From Chitinophagaceae bacterium UBA1930 (GTDB lineage: Bacteria > Bacteroidota > Bacteroidia > Chitinophagales > Chitinophagaceae), in assembly GCA_002337145.1 (NCBI GenBank), contig DDFK01000002.1, forward strand, positions 1,026,490-1,090,489: a stretch of 64,000 nucleotides of DNA, written 5' to 3'. A model generated the notes under the pieces. The model was not told the origin of the DNA. It saw only the letters and a program-made list of their open reading frames with translations, and made no database searches. Position numbers and translations under genes: made by a program. Of this stretch, positions 8,248 through 16,589 are shown one piece after another; the first letter of the stretch is position 1; each line of letters starts with the position of its first letter.

Positions 8248-9443
8248 TTGCTCGGTTGGGTACTGTCGATTGTTGAAGAATATTGCACTACTTTTTTAAC
8301 GATGCTGTCCAACTCATTACAGGACTCTTCCATGTAAACAAAAAGCTGGTTATCGGGCGGGGTTTCCTGTGGTTGCTTTTTCAATAGGTCTGCAAGTCCC
8401 ATGATATTGGCCAAAGGCTTACGCAGTTCGTGCGACTGCATCCAGGCTATTTCCTTTAAAGTAGTTACCTGTTGCTTTATCATGTTTTCATTCTCTTTTC
8501 TTACACTGATGTTCCTGGCAAAACAGCCAACACCCAGTAACTCGCCATCATCCAATACAATGGGCGTAACAATGATTTCAAAATATTCTTTCTGGCTGGT
8601 AGTGCGGTTGCTGAATTCTTCTTCCACACGCAAATGCTCGCCCTGTAAGCTTCTGTTGTAATAAGACAGCCAGTTTCTGGTAAACCCCGATGCAGGCAAC
8701 TGGTGCACGTTAATGGTAAAAGGTTCATACAGATCAAAGCCTATCAATTGCTTTATCTTGGTCTTAAAAGCACCATTGGCCGTAATGATATTGCCTGTTT
8801 TGTCAATCAGCCATATAATGTCATCGCTACTATTGATCAAGGCATTCAGCTTTTTCTCAGATGCTTCCAGGTCACGTTCCATTTCCATTTTCTCGGTAAC
8901 GTCAATACCCACTACAATCCTTGCCTGTCTGTCTTCAAAAACGGTTGAGTGCGAGTACACATGCATGTAAAAGGTTTCCTTGTTTTTGGACTGGTGTACC
9001 CATATACCAGAATCCGACTGTTTCTTTAAAGCGGCAGTTTTTAAGAAGCTGAGTACTTCTTCCGAAGGTTCTTTGTCTGGTGCCAAATCGCCTATCTTCA
9101 TTTTTTTGAACTGCTCCAACGAATAGCCATATTTTTCTATGGCCATATTATTGGCCAAAAGAAAACCATGTGTTTCCACATCGTACACCCACATGGGGTT
9201 CGGGTTTTCGCTAAACAGCTTTAAGTAATCCGATTGCTTCTGCTTGATGACCGTATTGTAGTGTGCCAATACAAAAAAAAGTACAACAGCCGTAAACACC
9301 ACAAATGCAGAGCCTTTAATGGACTGTATCTGATTGATGAGCTTGGAGGAGAAATATTTTTCCAGCAAGGCATCGCTGATGTTGATCCACAGCAATGCAA
9401 TTGCCAAATAAATAGCTGCAACTTTTAGCGGAAAGCTTTTCAT
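8244..9443 (-). CDS. membrane PAS-PAS sensor with DHp helix but no ATPase domain
   Basis: 399 residues. Two membrane segments (about 8-22 and 44-61) are followed by a PAS domain (about 72-185), a second PAS/PAC (about 195-315) and a histidine-kinase dimerisation helix with SHELRKPLANIMGL, phospho-acceptor H338. The protein then ends after some 60 residues with no N, G1 or G2 box, so there is no HATPase domain and it cannot autophosphorylate by itself. A partner kinase, or a role as a phosphoacceptor or scaffold, is inferred. No response regulator is adjacent. The stop codon overlaps that of the receptor gene by four bases, tail to tail. Confidence 0.83.
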   Translation of the reverse strand: MKSFPLKVAAIYLAIALLWINISDALLEKYFSSKLINQIQSIKGSAFVVFTAVVLFFVLAHYNTVIKQKQSDYLKLFSENPNPMWVYDVETHGFLLANNMAIEKYGYSLEQFKKMKIGDLAPDKEPSEEVLSFLKTAALKKQSDSGIWVHQSKNKETFYMHVYSHSTVFEDRQARIVVGIDVTEKMEMERDLEASEKKLNALINSSDDIIWLIDKTGNIITANGAFKTKIKQLIGFDLYEPFTINVHQLPASGFTRNWLSYYNRSLQGEHLRVEEEFSNRTTSQKEYFEIIVTPIVLDDGELLGVGCFARNISVRKENENMIKQQVTTLKEIAWMQSHELRKPLANIMGLADLLKKQPQETPPDNQLFVYMEESCNELDSIVKKVVQYSSTIDSTQPSN

Positions 9444-9623
9444 GTGTTAGCGGTGATAGGTCAAACTACAACCGTGAATATAGAACAATAAATTTTTTGC
9501 TGCAAGCGATAATTATGCAAAAGGCAAAGTTTGGTAGGGCTGATAAAAAATGAACTATCAGGTTTAACCTGGCAATAATTTAAAAAATGCTGCTACGCAA
9601 AGTTTTACGTACTTGTAAACCTG

Positions 9624-10310
9624 TTGGCTAACTTGCAGACCAAATCGTTTGTTTTGTTGCTAGACATCCATACGCATCAACCGCCACAGCCCGGAAACTG
9701 GGCCATACAGAACCTGTACCAGGATTTTGAACAGGTGCACTTGCCCAGCAACTTCTCCATTGGACTGCATCCGTGGTACATTCAACAACAATCGTTACAG
9801 CAAGAATTGCAGTTGCTGGGGCAATATGCAGCCCATGCACATGTACTTGCCATTGGCGAATGTGGTTTGGATAAAGTATGTGCAACCGATTTTGTTTTGC
9901 AGACAGCAGCATTTGCGGCTCAGATACAACTGGCCAATCAGGTGAACAAGCCCTTGGTCATTCACTGTGTAAGGGCCTATACCGAAGTGCTGGGCATGTT
10001 AAGGCAAGCCAATAACAGGGTACCTGTCATATTTCATGGGTTCAACAAAAATGGGCAGTTGGCAAAACAACTTGTTGAAGAGGGATACTATCTTTCTTTT
10101 GGCAAGGCATTGCAACAGCAACGTTTGCAGCATGTACTGGCCACTGTTCCATTAAACCATATACTGTTGGAAACAGATGATGCGACTATTGACATTACAG
10201 GCATTTATCAATTGGCTGCATCTGCCCTGTCTGTAGATATTGATACACTCAGTTTGCAGGTTCAGCAAAATGCAGTTGCTATATTTGGCACCGATTATAT
10301 AAAACAATGA
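9624..10310 (+). CDS. TatD-family metal-dependent hydrolase
   Basis: About 228 residues. Metal-binding signatures of the TatD branch of amidohydrolases are present: DIHTH near the start, GECGLD, PLVIHCVRAY, IFHGF and LLETDDA. Members are Mg-dependent DNases or related hydrolases. There is no in-frame ATG before DIHTH; the start must be a TTG (9624, 9633 or 9654), and I list the earliest. It is somewhat short for TatD (usually about 260). The stop overlaps the start of tcdA by four bases (ATGA), so the two are translationally coupled. Confidence 0.82.
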   Translation: MANLQTKSFVLLLDIHTHQPPQPGNWAIQNLYQDFEQVHLPSNFSIGLHPWYIQQQSLQQELQLLGQYAAHAHVLAIGECGLDKVCATDFVLQTAAFAAQIQLANQVNKPLVIHCVRAYTEVLGMLRQANNRVPVIFHGFNKNGQLAKQLVEEGYYLSFGKALQQQRLQHVLATVPLNHILLETDDATIDITGIYQLAASALSVDIDTLSLQVQQNAVAIFGTDYIKQ

Positions 10311-11032
10311 TGAACGATATTAGTTGGTTATCCAGAACAAGTTTATTGGTAGGGGAAGAGGCAGTACGCAAGCTTACGCAGAAGCATGTGATGGTAGTGG
10401 GGCTTGGTGGCGTTGGCTCTTTTGCTGCGGAATTCATTGCCCGTGGCGGTATTGGTACCATGACGGTTATTGATGGCGATGTGGTGGACCCTACCAACCG
10501 CAATAGGCAATTGCCTGCATTGGCTACCAACCATGGTGTGCCGAAGGCATCGATCATGGCAGAACGGTTACAAGCCATTAACCCGCAACTGCAACTGAAT
10601 ATTGTACAGCAGTTTATTGACCCGGCCATGGTGCAGCAATTACTGCAAACTAAACCCGATTATATCATTGATGCCATAGACAGCGTTACACCCAAAATTA
10701 CCTTTATGCAAATGGCTTACGAAAGCCGTCTGCCATTGGTGAGCAGCATGGGTGCGGGTGGCAAGTTGGACCCAACAAAATTGCAGGTAGCCGATATATC
10801 AAAAACATACAACTGCCCATTTGCACAACAGGTACGCAAGAACCTGAAAAAGCTGAAAATATATACAGGTATAAAAGTGGTATTCTCCCCCGAAGAGAAC
10901 ATCAAGGAAAGTTTGTTATTAACGGATGGCAGCAACTTTAAAAAATCTGCCTACGGCACCATGTCTTACATGCCGGCCACATTTGGGGCGGTTGCTGCGT
11001 CGGTTGCCATCAGGGATTTAATGAAAGCCTAG
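10307..11032 (+). CDS. tcdA: tRNA threonylcarbamoyladenosine dehydratase (E1-like)
   Basis: 241 residues. The ThiF/MoeB-type nucleotide-binding motif GLGGVGSFAAEFIARGGIG, the acidic VIDGDVVDPTNRNRQ block and the later FSPE segment are those of TcdA (YgdL/CsdL), which dehydrates t6A37 of tRNA to its cyclic form using ATP. A fuller E1 role is unlikely because the adenylation fold stands alone without a ubiquitin-like partner. Overlaps the tatD-like gene by four bases. Confidence 0.9.
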   Translation: MMNDISWLSRTSLLVGEEAVRKLTQKHVMVVGLGGVGSFAAEFIARGGIGTMTVIDGDVVDPTNRNRQLPALATNHGVPKASIMAERLQAINPQLQLNIVQQFIDPAMVQQLLQTKPDYIIDAIDSVTPKITFMQMAYESRLPLVSSMGAGGKLDPTKLQVADISKTYNCPFAQQVRKNLKKLKIYTGIKVVFSPEENIKESLLLTDGSNFKKSAYGTMSYMPATFGAVAASVAIRDLMKA

Positions 11033-11044
11033 ACAATTATTTTG

Positions 11045-11428
11045 CTACAGGTAATTGTTTTTGTTGATCAGCCCCCTGAAAAACTGGATACCACCAAAAA
11101 TAATGGCACCCCAGGTTACCACATAAGAACCGCCGCCTTCGCTTGCCTTGGAATAGGTTACAGCCGTAACAATAATGCCACCAAACAGCCAAAGACCACC
11201 ATAGAGTATATCTTTATTGGCTTTCTTTGAATGGGCCTGCTTCCATGCAGTCCTTGCATTTTCGTAAATAGTGGTTGCTGTGGCATCGTCGAAGCCACTT
11301 GCCAGTAACGATGCTTTGATGGAGTCTTCGCCACCACCATTGTTTAGTTGGGCAAATACATTCTGATAAACGGCATCAAATGCCTGTTGCTGTTCGGGCG
11401 TAATGGTTGTAGTGGTTTCTGGCTGCAT
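11045..11428 (-). CDS. small membrane protein of unknown function
   Basis: 127 residues from the ATG at 11426-11428. An acidic N-terminal part (about 1-75) is predicted helical and contains SLLASGFDDATATTIYENA, which looks like a short UBA-like or repeat-like helical hairpin; two hydrophobic segments follow (YGGLWLFGGIIVTAVTY and VVTWGAIIFGGIQFFRGL), suggesting an N-in hairpin in the inner membrane. No family is recognised. It lies 31 bases downstream of the ROK kinase and may be cotranscribed with it. Confidence 0.65.
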   Translation of the reverse strand: MQPETTTTITPEQQQAFDAVYQNVFAQLNNGGGEDSIKASLLASGFDDATATTIYENARTAWKQAHSKKANKDILYGGLWLFGGIIVTAVTYSKASEGGGSYVVTWGAIIFGGIQFFRGLINKNNYL

Positions 11429-11459
11429 GGGGTTAAGGGTTGTATGTTTGGTTAGTTGT

Positions 11460-12422
11460 TTATTCAATGTCCCAAACCAATGCACTTGCACCTAAAATGG
11501 CTGCATCGGATTCTTTGAGGTTGCTATACACAACTTTTACTTTGTTCTTGAAAACCTGTATCAGGTTTGCTTCCATCGAAGCTACTGTGGGCGTCATCAA
11601 CAAATCACCTGCCTTGGTTAGGCCGCCAAACAGCACAATCATTTCGGGTGATGAAAACATAACGGCATTGGCCAAAGCCTCGCCCAATATTTCACCGGTA
11701 AACTCAAATACTTTTTGGGCAATCTCATCGCCCAGCATGGCACATTCATATACAAGCTGGCTGGTCAACTCCTCGGTTGTGTACTGGCGTAGCAAACTTG
11801 GTGCTACCGGGTCTGCGGCCAAAAATTCAAAAGCTGTTTCACGCACACCCGTAGCACTTGCATAGGACTCCAGTGAACCATGACTGCCCGTGCCTTTATG
11901 AAAGCGTCCACCCTTGCGTATAATGGTATGTCCAAGCTCACCGGCAAAGCCATCGTGGCCCACCACGATTCTTCCGTCAATTACAATGCCGCTGCCAACA
12001 CCTGTTCCCAGCGTTATGGTAATGAAATGTTTGATGCCTTTTGCACAACCATAAATCATTTCGCCAACGGCTGCTGCGTTGGCATCGTTGGTAAGCGTGG
12101 TTTTTAGTTTAAACTTATCGGTCATCAACTGGGCAAAAGGTATGATGCCCTTCCAGATAAGGTTGGGTGCATATTCAATGGTACCCGTATAATAGTTGCC
12201 ATTGGGGGCACCCATACCAATGCCAATAAACTTTTCCAGTCCACCGGCACGCTCAATCATGGGGGTCAGTTTATTGTGCAGTTCATCAATAAAATCATTA
12301 ATGTCTGGGTGTGCAGTTGTGGAAAGCCTGTCCTGTTCAATAATGATACCCTCGCGGTTTACGATGCCGAATTTTGCCGTAGTTCCGCCAATGTCAATGC
12401 CAACTGCCAGTTGAGAATCCAT
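11460..12422 (-). CDS. ROK-family sugar kinase (glucokinase-like)
   Basis: 320 residues with an N-terminal ATP loop (GIDIGGTTAKFGIV), the catalytic TNDANAAAVGE and the LGTGVGSGIVIDG phosphate loop, ending in the GELGH motif with H165. Cytoplasmic glucokinase is the likely role because a FucP/GluP-type glucose porter lies 49 bases downstream of its upstream side on the same strand. Unusually, the zinc-finger segment after GELGH, normally CxCGxxGCxE, reads GRFHKGTGSHGSLE (172-185): all three cysteines are missing. No DNA-binding domain is present, so it is a kinase rather than an NagC-like repressor. Confidence 0.87.
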   Translation of the reverse strand: MDSQLAVGIDIGGTTAKFGIVNREGIIIEQDRLSTTAHPDINDFIDELHNKLTPMIERAGGLEKFIGIGMGAPNGNYYTGTIEYAPNLIWKGIIPFAQLMTDKFKLKTTLTNDANAAAVGEMIYGCAKGIKHFITITLGTGVGSGIVIDGRIVVGHDGFAGELGHTIIRKGGRFHKGTGSHGSLESYASATGVRETAFEFLAADPVAPSLLRQYTTEELTSQLVYECAMLGDEIAQKVFEFTGEILGEALANAVMFSSPEMIVLFGGLTKAGDLLMTPTVASMEANLIQVFKNKVKVVYSNLKESDAAILGASALVWDIE

Positions 12423-12471
12423 GTTAAAGTGATAATGATTTAAAAGATAGGTTTGATAAGATGTTTTGTGT

Positions 12472-13920
12472 TTAATGCCCGCCGCTTACTTTGGTATCAT
12501 AATCAATTCCCTGCGATTTCAGTATGCCCAATACACGTACTGCATAAAAAGCCAGGTAGGCAAAACAGGCAACACCTACAATATAGCTGTATTGTATACC
12601 CAGTATGTGGTCGGATGCAAGATAGCCTTGCAGGTAACTGATAAAGCCACCGCCCATGATCATCATGATTAAGAAGCTGCTTCCCTGGTTGGTATGTTTG
12701 CCTAAACCCGCTACCGCCAATGTAAAGATGCAAGGCCATAAAGTACTGCAGAACAGTCCTACACTAACAAAGGCAAAAACGCTTACCATACCATGCGTAA
12801 ACATGCCTATCAATAATGCAGTAATGCCCATTAATGAAAATATCAACAACATCCTGGCTGGGTTTCCCTTGCTTAAAATGTCGCCAAGAATCATTGCGGC
12901 AATCACAATGGCATATACATAAAACGGAGTGATGTCATGTTGTGCAATCTTGTTCACCAATAAAAACACGGCAAAGGCAATGTATGGCATAAAGAATTTG
13001 AGGATGTCTTTGGCACTCTTGCTCAAATCAAAAGCACCCACACTACTTGTCCACCTGCCAATCATTAAACTGGCCCAATACAATGAAATAAAAGGAGCCA
13101 CTTTATCGGTGCTGATGGCCAGCTTTTCTTTTAGGTACTCGGGCAGGTTACTGGCTGTGGCCACTTCCACACCAACGTACACAAAAATGCCAATCATGCC
13201 CATCCATAATTGTGGGTACTGAAAGGCATTCTTTTTATGCAATACTTTGTTGTTGCTGTCGGCTTCTTCAACAGCCACATTGTCCAAGTCAATCTTATTG
13301 GGTATAGAAGAAAATTTAAAGAATACGGCTACCAGTAAAAATGCCAATCCTAGAATAAGGTAAGGGGCTTTTACGCTTTCGATGCTGGCAGTGGAGTTGT
13401 TGGACGTAACGCTGCCAAAGATGGCGAAGCTAACCAGTAAAGGGCCAATGGTAGTACCAAAATTGTTTACGCCACCTGCCATGCTTAAACGTTGCGAACC
13501 TGTTTTGGGATCGCCCATTACAACGGCCAATGGGTTTGCTGCAATCTGCTGCAATGAAAAGCCTAGGGCAACAATAAATAGTCCGGATAACATCAATACA
13601 AATGAACCCGTATTGGCAGCAGGATAAAAAAGCAATGTGCCAATGGCAGAAATGGTTAGCCCTACAGCAATACCGTTTTTGTAACCCATTTTATTCAACA
13701 GGTCGCCGCCAATGCTTTTGGATATAAGCAGGTAAATAATCGAGCCTACGGTATAGGCAATATAAAATGCCAACGATACCAATTGGCTCTGTGCCTGTGA
13801 AAGGTTGAATGCTTTTTTGAAAACGGGAATCAAGATGTCGTTGCTGGCTGCAACAAATCCCCAGAAGAAAAATACAGTGATCAAGGTGCCGAATTGCGAC
13901 CATTTTGTTTGTTGACTCAT
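12472..13920 (-). CDS. sugar MFS transporter, FucP/GluP family
   Basis: 482 residues from the ATG at 13918-13920; upstream in-frame methionines add an unlikely hydrophobic leader. About 12 membrane segments can be traced. The first carries FFFWGFVAASNDILIPVFK, and the loop NPLAVVMGDPKTGSQRLSMAGGVNNFGTTIGPLL is the family signature of proton-coupled fucose/glucose/galactose porters. With the ROK kinase downstream on the same strand it forms an uptake-and-phosphorylation pair, probably for glucose. Confidence 0.88.
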   Translation of the reverse strand: MSQQTKWSQFGTLITVFFFWGFVAASNDILIPVFKKAFNLSQAQSQLVSLAFYIAYTVGSIIYLLISKSIGGDLLNKMGYKNGIAVGLTISAIGTLLFYPAANTGSFVLMLSGLFIVALGFSLQQIAANPLAVVMGDPKTGSQRLSMAGGVNNFGTTIGPLLVSFAIFGSVTSNNSTASIESVKAPYLILGLAFLLVAVFFKFSSIPNKIDLDNVAVEEADSNNKVLHKKNAFQYPQLWMGMIGIFVYVGVEVATASNLPEYLKEKLAISTDKVAPFISLYWASLMIGRWTSSVGAFDLSKSAKDILKFFMPYIAFAVFLLVNKIAQHDITPFYVYAIVIAAMILGDILSKGNPARMLLIFSLMGITALLIGMFTHGMVSVFAFVSVGLFCSTLWPCIFTLAVAGLGKHTNQGSSFLIMMIMGGGFISYLQGYLASDHILGIQYSYIVGVACFAYLAFYAVRVLGILKSQGIDYDTKVSGGH

Positions 13921-14109
13921 AGCAAGACTTGGTTTGGTAGTTTGAAGGCTGAAAATAAAAGATTTTAATGATAAACAACTAAAAAGCATTTTAATGAATG
14001 TGTATAACAACAATTACTATTGCTATGGTTGCCAAAGCATTGGCTAAAATATTTTACCTGCTGTTATGGATTTTTCATGTTTTGTGCTCCAACTGTGAAA
14101 TTATTTACC

Positions 14110-14397
14110 ATGATAACTAAAAATCTATCGCTGGCTCTTTGTTTTGCATGTACGGCATTGGTGGCTTCGGCCCAGGATGCTGTAAAAACAGAACCCAAAA
14201 AGAAAGCCCCGCCAAAAGTGGTGAAAGATGGAAAAGAAGCTCCGCCACCACCAAAAGTGGAAGTAAAGAAATTTACCCCACCAAAAGTGGTAAAGGACAA
14301 TGAAGTGGCCCCTCCACCGCCACCCAAGCCGCCCAAAGTGGCAAAGAAGCCAAAGGCAAATGTGCCACCTCCGCCACCGCCTCCAAAAAAAGCCTAA
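14110..14397 (+). CDS. small secreted Pro/Lys-rich repeat protein
   Basis: 95 residues from the ATG at 14110. A signal peptide (1-21, ending VASAQ) is followed by a low-complexity chain made of two PPKVVKD units (near 35 and 62) and runs of prolines alternating with KPPKV and KK. No globular domain is visible. The basic polyproline chain could span the periplasm or bind peptidoglycan, as in proline-rich TonB linkers, but there is no TonB domain. A strong terminator follows directly, so it is a single-gene unit. Confidence 0.68.
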   Translation: MITKNLSLALCFACTALVASAQDAVKTEPKKKAPPKVVKDGKEAPPPPKVEVKKFTPPKVVKDNEVAPPPPPKPPKVAKKPKANVPPPPPPPKKA

Positions 14398-14430
14398 ACA
14401 AAAGCCGAAGCAATTGCTTCGGCTTTTTGT
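14398..14430 (+). terminator. intrinsic terminator of the Pro/Lys-rich gene
   Basis: An 11-bp perfect stem, AAAGCCGAAGC (14401-14411) with GCTTCGGCTTT (14416-14426), loop AATT, followed by a T-rich tail. It starts four bases after the stop codon. Confidence 0.85.
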
Positions 14431-14600
14431 TTAGGCCGTATCTTCTTTTTTAATGGCTAAGGTTTGTACGGACATTTTACCTTGATACCATATAAAATTT
14501 CCGCATCATTGCTTTTTGTATTCCATTTAACCCCTAACTTGAATCAGTTTTACTGAATGCTGTTTCAGGCTGTCAAATGCTGCTGTATAGCCGATGGTTG

Positions 14601-14620
14601 TTCCGATAGTTATCGGGATC
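14601..14620. repeat. palindromic intergenic repeat CCGATAG-type, copy 1
   Basis: TCCGATAGTTATCGGGA, followed by TCAC. Related copies are at 39114-39131 and 62790-62807. It lies in the gap between the terminator and glgA; nothing else was recognised in 14433-14674. Confidence 0.55.
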
Positions 14621-14674
14621 ACTACAGCCGATAGTACCCTACAGTTGGTAACATAAAATAAACTTAATTGCTTC

Positions 14675-16093
14675 ATGGAAATTATTCATATCAGTGCCGA
14701 GTGTTATCCTGTGGCCAAGGCCGGTGGCCTGGGCGATGTGGTGGGTGCATTGCCCAAGTACCAGACAAAAGGTGGGCATTTTGCCAAAGTGGTAATGCCG
14801 ATGTATGAAACAAAGTTCCTGCACAATAACGAGTTTGATGTGGACTTTAAGGGCAGCACAAATATGGGCGACTTTTATTTTGACTACACGATTATTAAGG
14901 AACGTACGAACAAGCTGGGCTTTGACCTTTACCTAGTAGATATAAAAGGCTTGCTGGACACAGAAAAAATTTATGGTTACGATAATGATACCGAGCGGTT
15001 CACTGCCTTTCAGATTGCGGTATTGCATTGGATGAACCATTGGCAGCATAACCCCGATGTGGTGCATTGCCACGACCACCATACAGCATTGATACCTTTT
15101 ATGATGCAGCAGTGCTTTGCATTTAGGGACAAGCTTGGTGGAGTGCCAACAGTATTGACCATTCACAATGCACAGTACCAGGGCTGGATGGGCTGGGAGA
15201 AGAACCATTACTTGCCTGCCTATGACAGTTGGAAAGGTGGGCTATTGGAATGGGGCAATACCATTAACCCATTGGCCTGCGGCGTAAAGTGTGCGTGGAA
15301 GGTAACCACGGTAAGCTGGAGCTACCTGGAAGAACTTCGCTGGAACAGCAATGGACTGGAACAGTTGTTTGAGTACGAGAAAGGCAAATGCGTAGGCATA
15401 TTGAACGGTATTGACAATGAAGTATGGAACCCTAAAGACGATACTTACTTGGAACATCATTTTACCTCGAGAACCGTTGCGAGTGGCAAGCAGAAGAACA
15501 AGGAAGAATTATGTGAGCAGTTTGGTTTGGACGCAACAAAACCATTGATTGTTTTTATTGGACGGCTGGTGGGCGAGAAGGCAGCCGATATTTTGCCCGA
15601 AAGCATCATGGCAAGCATTTATGCCATGCAAGGCAGTGTAAGTTTCTTGATTCTTGGCAGTGGCGACCCGCATGTGGAGTGGCAGTTGAACAGCATGAAT
15701 GACCACTTTCCGGGTTATTACCATGCCGTGATTGGCTATAACGAAGCACTGAGCCATAAGATGTATGCAGGTGCAGACTTTTTGTTGATGCCCAGCCGTG
15801 TGGAGCCTTGCGGACTGAACCAGATGTATGCCATGCGTTACGGTACCGTGCCCATGGTAAGGAGCACTGGCGGTTTAAAAGATACCGTAAAGGATATGGG
15901 CGAATGGGAAGGTTTTGGTATCAGGTTCAACCATGCCAGTGTGGGCGATGTGCACCATTCTGTAGGTAGGGCCATCAATATATATGCAGATACCAGGCAA
16001 CTGCTTTGGATGCGTAGGTACATGATGAACATTGACCATAGCTGGGAAGCTGCGGTTGATAATTATATCAATGTTTACAATGAGTTTAAATAA
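14675..16093 (+). CDS. glgA: glycogen synthase (ADP-glucose type)
   Basis: 472 residues, normal length for a GT5 glycogen/starch synthase. The N-terminal ADP-glucose-binding KAGGLGDVVGALPK motif is at residues 15-28 and the C-terminal GT-B motif VEPCGLNQMYAMRYGTVPMV, with the STGGLKDTV loop, is present. The enzyme adds glucose from ADP-glucose to alpha-1,4-glucan. glgC lies 496 bases further on in the same direction, separated by an inserted four-helix-bundle gene, so glgA and glgC form a split glycogen pair. Confidence 0.93.
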   Translation: MEIIHISAECYPVAKAGGLGDVVGALPKYQTKGGHFAKVVMPMYETKFLHNNEFDVDFKGSTNMGDFYFDYTIIKERTNKLGFDLYLVDIKGLLDTEKIYGYDNDTERFTAFQIAVLHWMNHWQHNPDVVHCHDHHTALIPFMMQQCFAFRDKLGGVPTVLTIHNAQYQGWMGWEKNHYLPAYDSWKGGLLEWGNTINPLACGVKCAWKVTTVSWSYLEELRWNSNGLEQLFEYEKGKCVGILNGIDNEVWNPKDDTYLEHHFTSRTVASGKQKNKEELCEQFGLDATKPLIVFIGRLVGEKAADILPESIMASIYAMQGSVSFLILGSGDPHVEWQLNSMNDHFPGYYHAVIGYNEALSHKMYAGADFLLMPSRVEPCGLNQMYAMRYGTVPMVRSTGGLKDTVKDMGEWEGFGIRFNHASVGDVHHSVGRAINIYADTRQLLWMRRYMMNIDHSWEAAVDNYINVYNEFK

Positions 16094-16094
16094 A

Positions 16095-16119
16095 AATGAA
16101 TAGTGAGGAATTAGGAATG
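16095..16119. repeat. left inverted repeat of four-helix-bundle cassette
   Basis: A 25-base arm beginning AATGAATAGTGA, one base after the glgA stop. It matches the reverse complement of 16541-16565 at 17 of 25 positions, including six bases at the outer end and five at the inner end. Confidence 0.5.
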
Positions 16120-16169
16120 AACAGGGCGATAGAGACAGGTTGATGCATTCAATAAAAATAGTATTGTGT

Positions 16170-16553
16170 ATGCGGCATGAAAATATTGTAAGAACCAAAA
16201 GCTTTGCATTTGCTGTTAGAGTGGTAAAGCTTTACCAGTTCCTGAAAAAGGATTTCAAGGAATATGACCTGTCATCTCAGGTGCTAAGAAGTGGAACATC
16301 CATTGGGGCTTCGATAAGGGAAAGCGAGTTTGCAGCAAGTAAAAAAGACTTTATTCATAAATTGACAATAAGCTTGAAAGAGGCCAACGAAACCCAGTAT
16401 TGGTTAGAATTACTGAACGTCACAGGCTATTTGACCAAGCGGATGTATGCTTCTTTGAATACAGGCTGCGAAGAGCTAATCAAGCTATTGGTGGCAAGTA
16501 TCAAGACATCAAAGAAGTCCATCATCAAACCATCATTAAACATTCTTCACTAA
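16170..16553 (+). CDS. four helix bundle protein (S23/intervening-sequence type)
   Basis: 127 residues from the ATG at 16170 (an earlier in-frame ATG at 16140 adds ten hydrophobic residues and is less likely). It is alpha-helical throughout and carries the family motifs LSSQVLRSGTSIGASIRES and FIHKLTISLKEANETQYWL. This family was first seen in intervening sequences of 23S rRNA genes and is also scattered between ordinary genes in Bacteroidota; a nucleic-acid-related role is suspected but not established. The ORF sits between glgA and glgC and is flanked by imperfect inverted repeats, suggesting insertion as a unit. Confidence 0.85.
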   Translation: MRHENIVRTKSFAFAVRVVKLYQFLKKDFKEYDLSSQVLRSGTSIGASIRESEFAASKKDFIHKLTISLKEANETQYWLELLNVTGYLTKRMYASLNTGCEELIKLLVASIKTSKKSIIKPSLNILH

Positions 16554-16565
16554 TCATTCTTCATT
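16541..16565. repeat. right inverted repeat of four-helix-bundle cassette
   Basis: Overlaps the last codons of the four-helix-bundle ORF and ends 24 bases before glgC. Its reverse complement starts AATGAAGAATGA and ends GAAGAATG, matching the left arm at 17 of 25 positions. Confidence 0.5.
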
Positions 16566-16589
16566 ATAAAAAATAATTAATCCAGCCAT

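Noticed and set aside
14064..14336. Gly-rich reverse frame opposite the Pro/Lys-rich gene
   Set aside because: Glycine runs are the complement of the proline codons; no start context.
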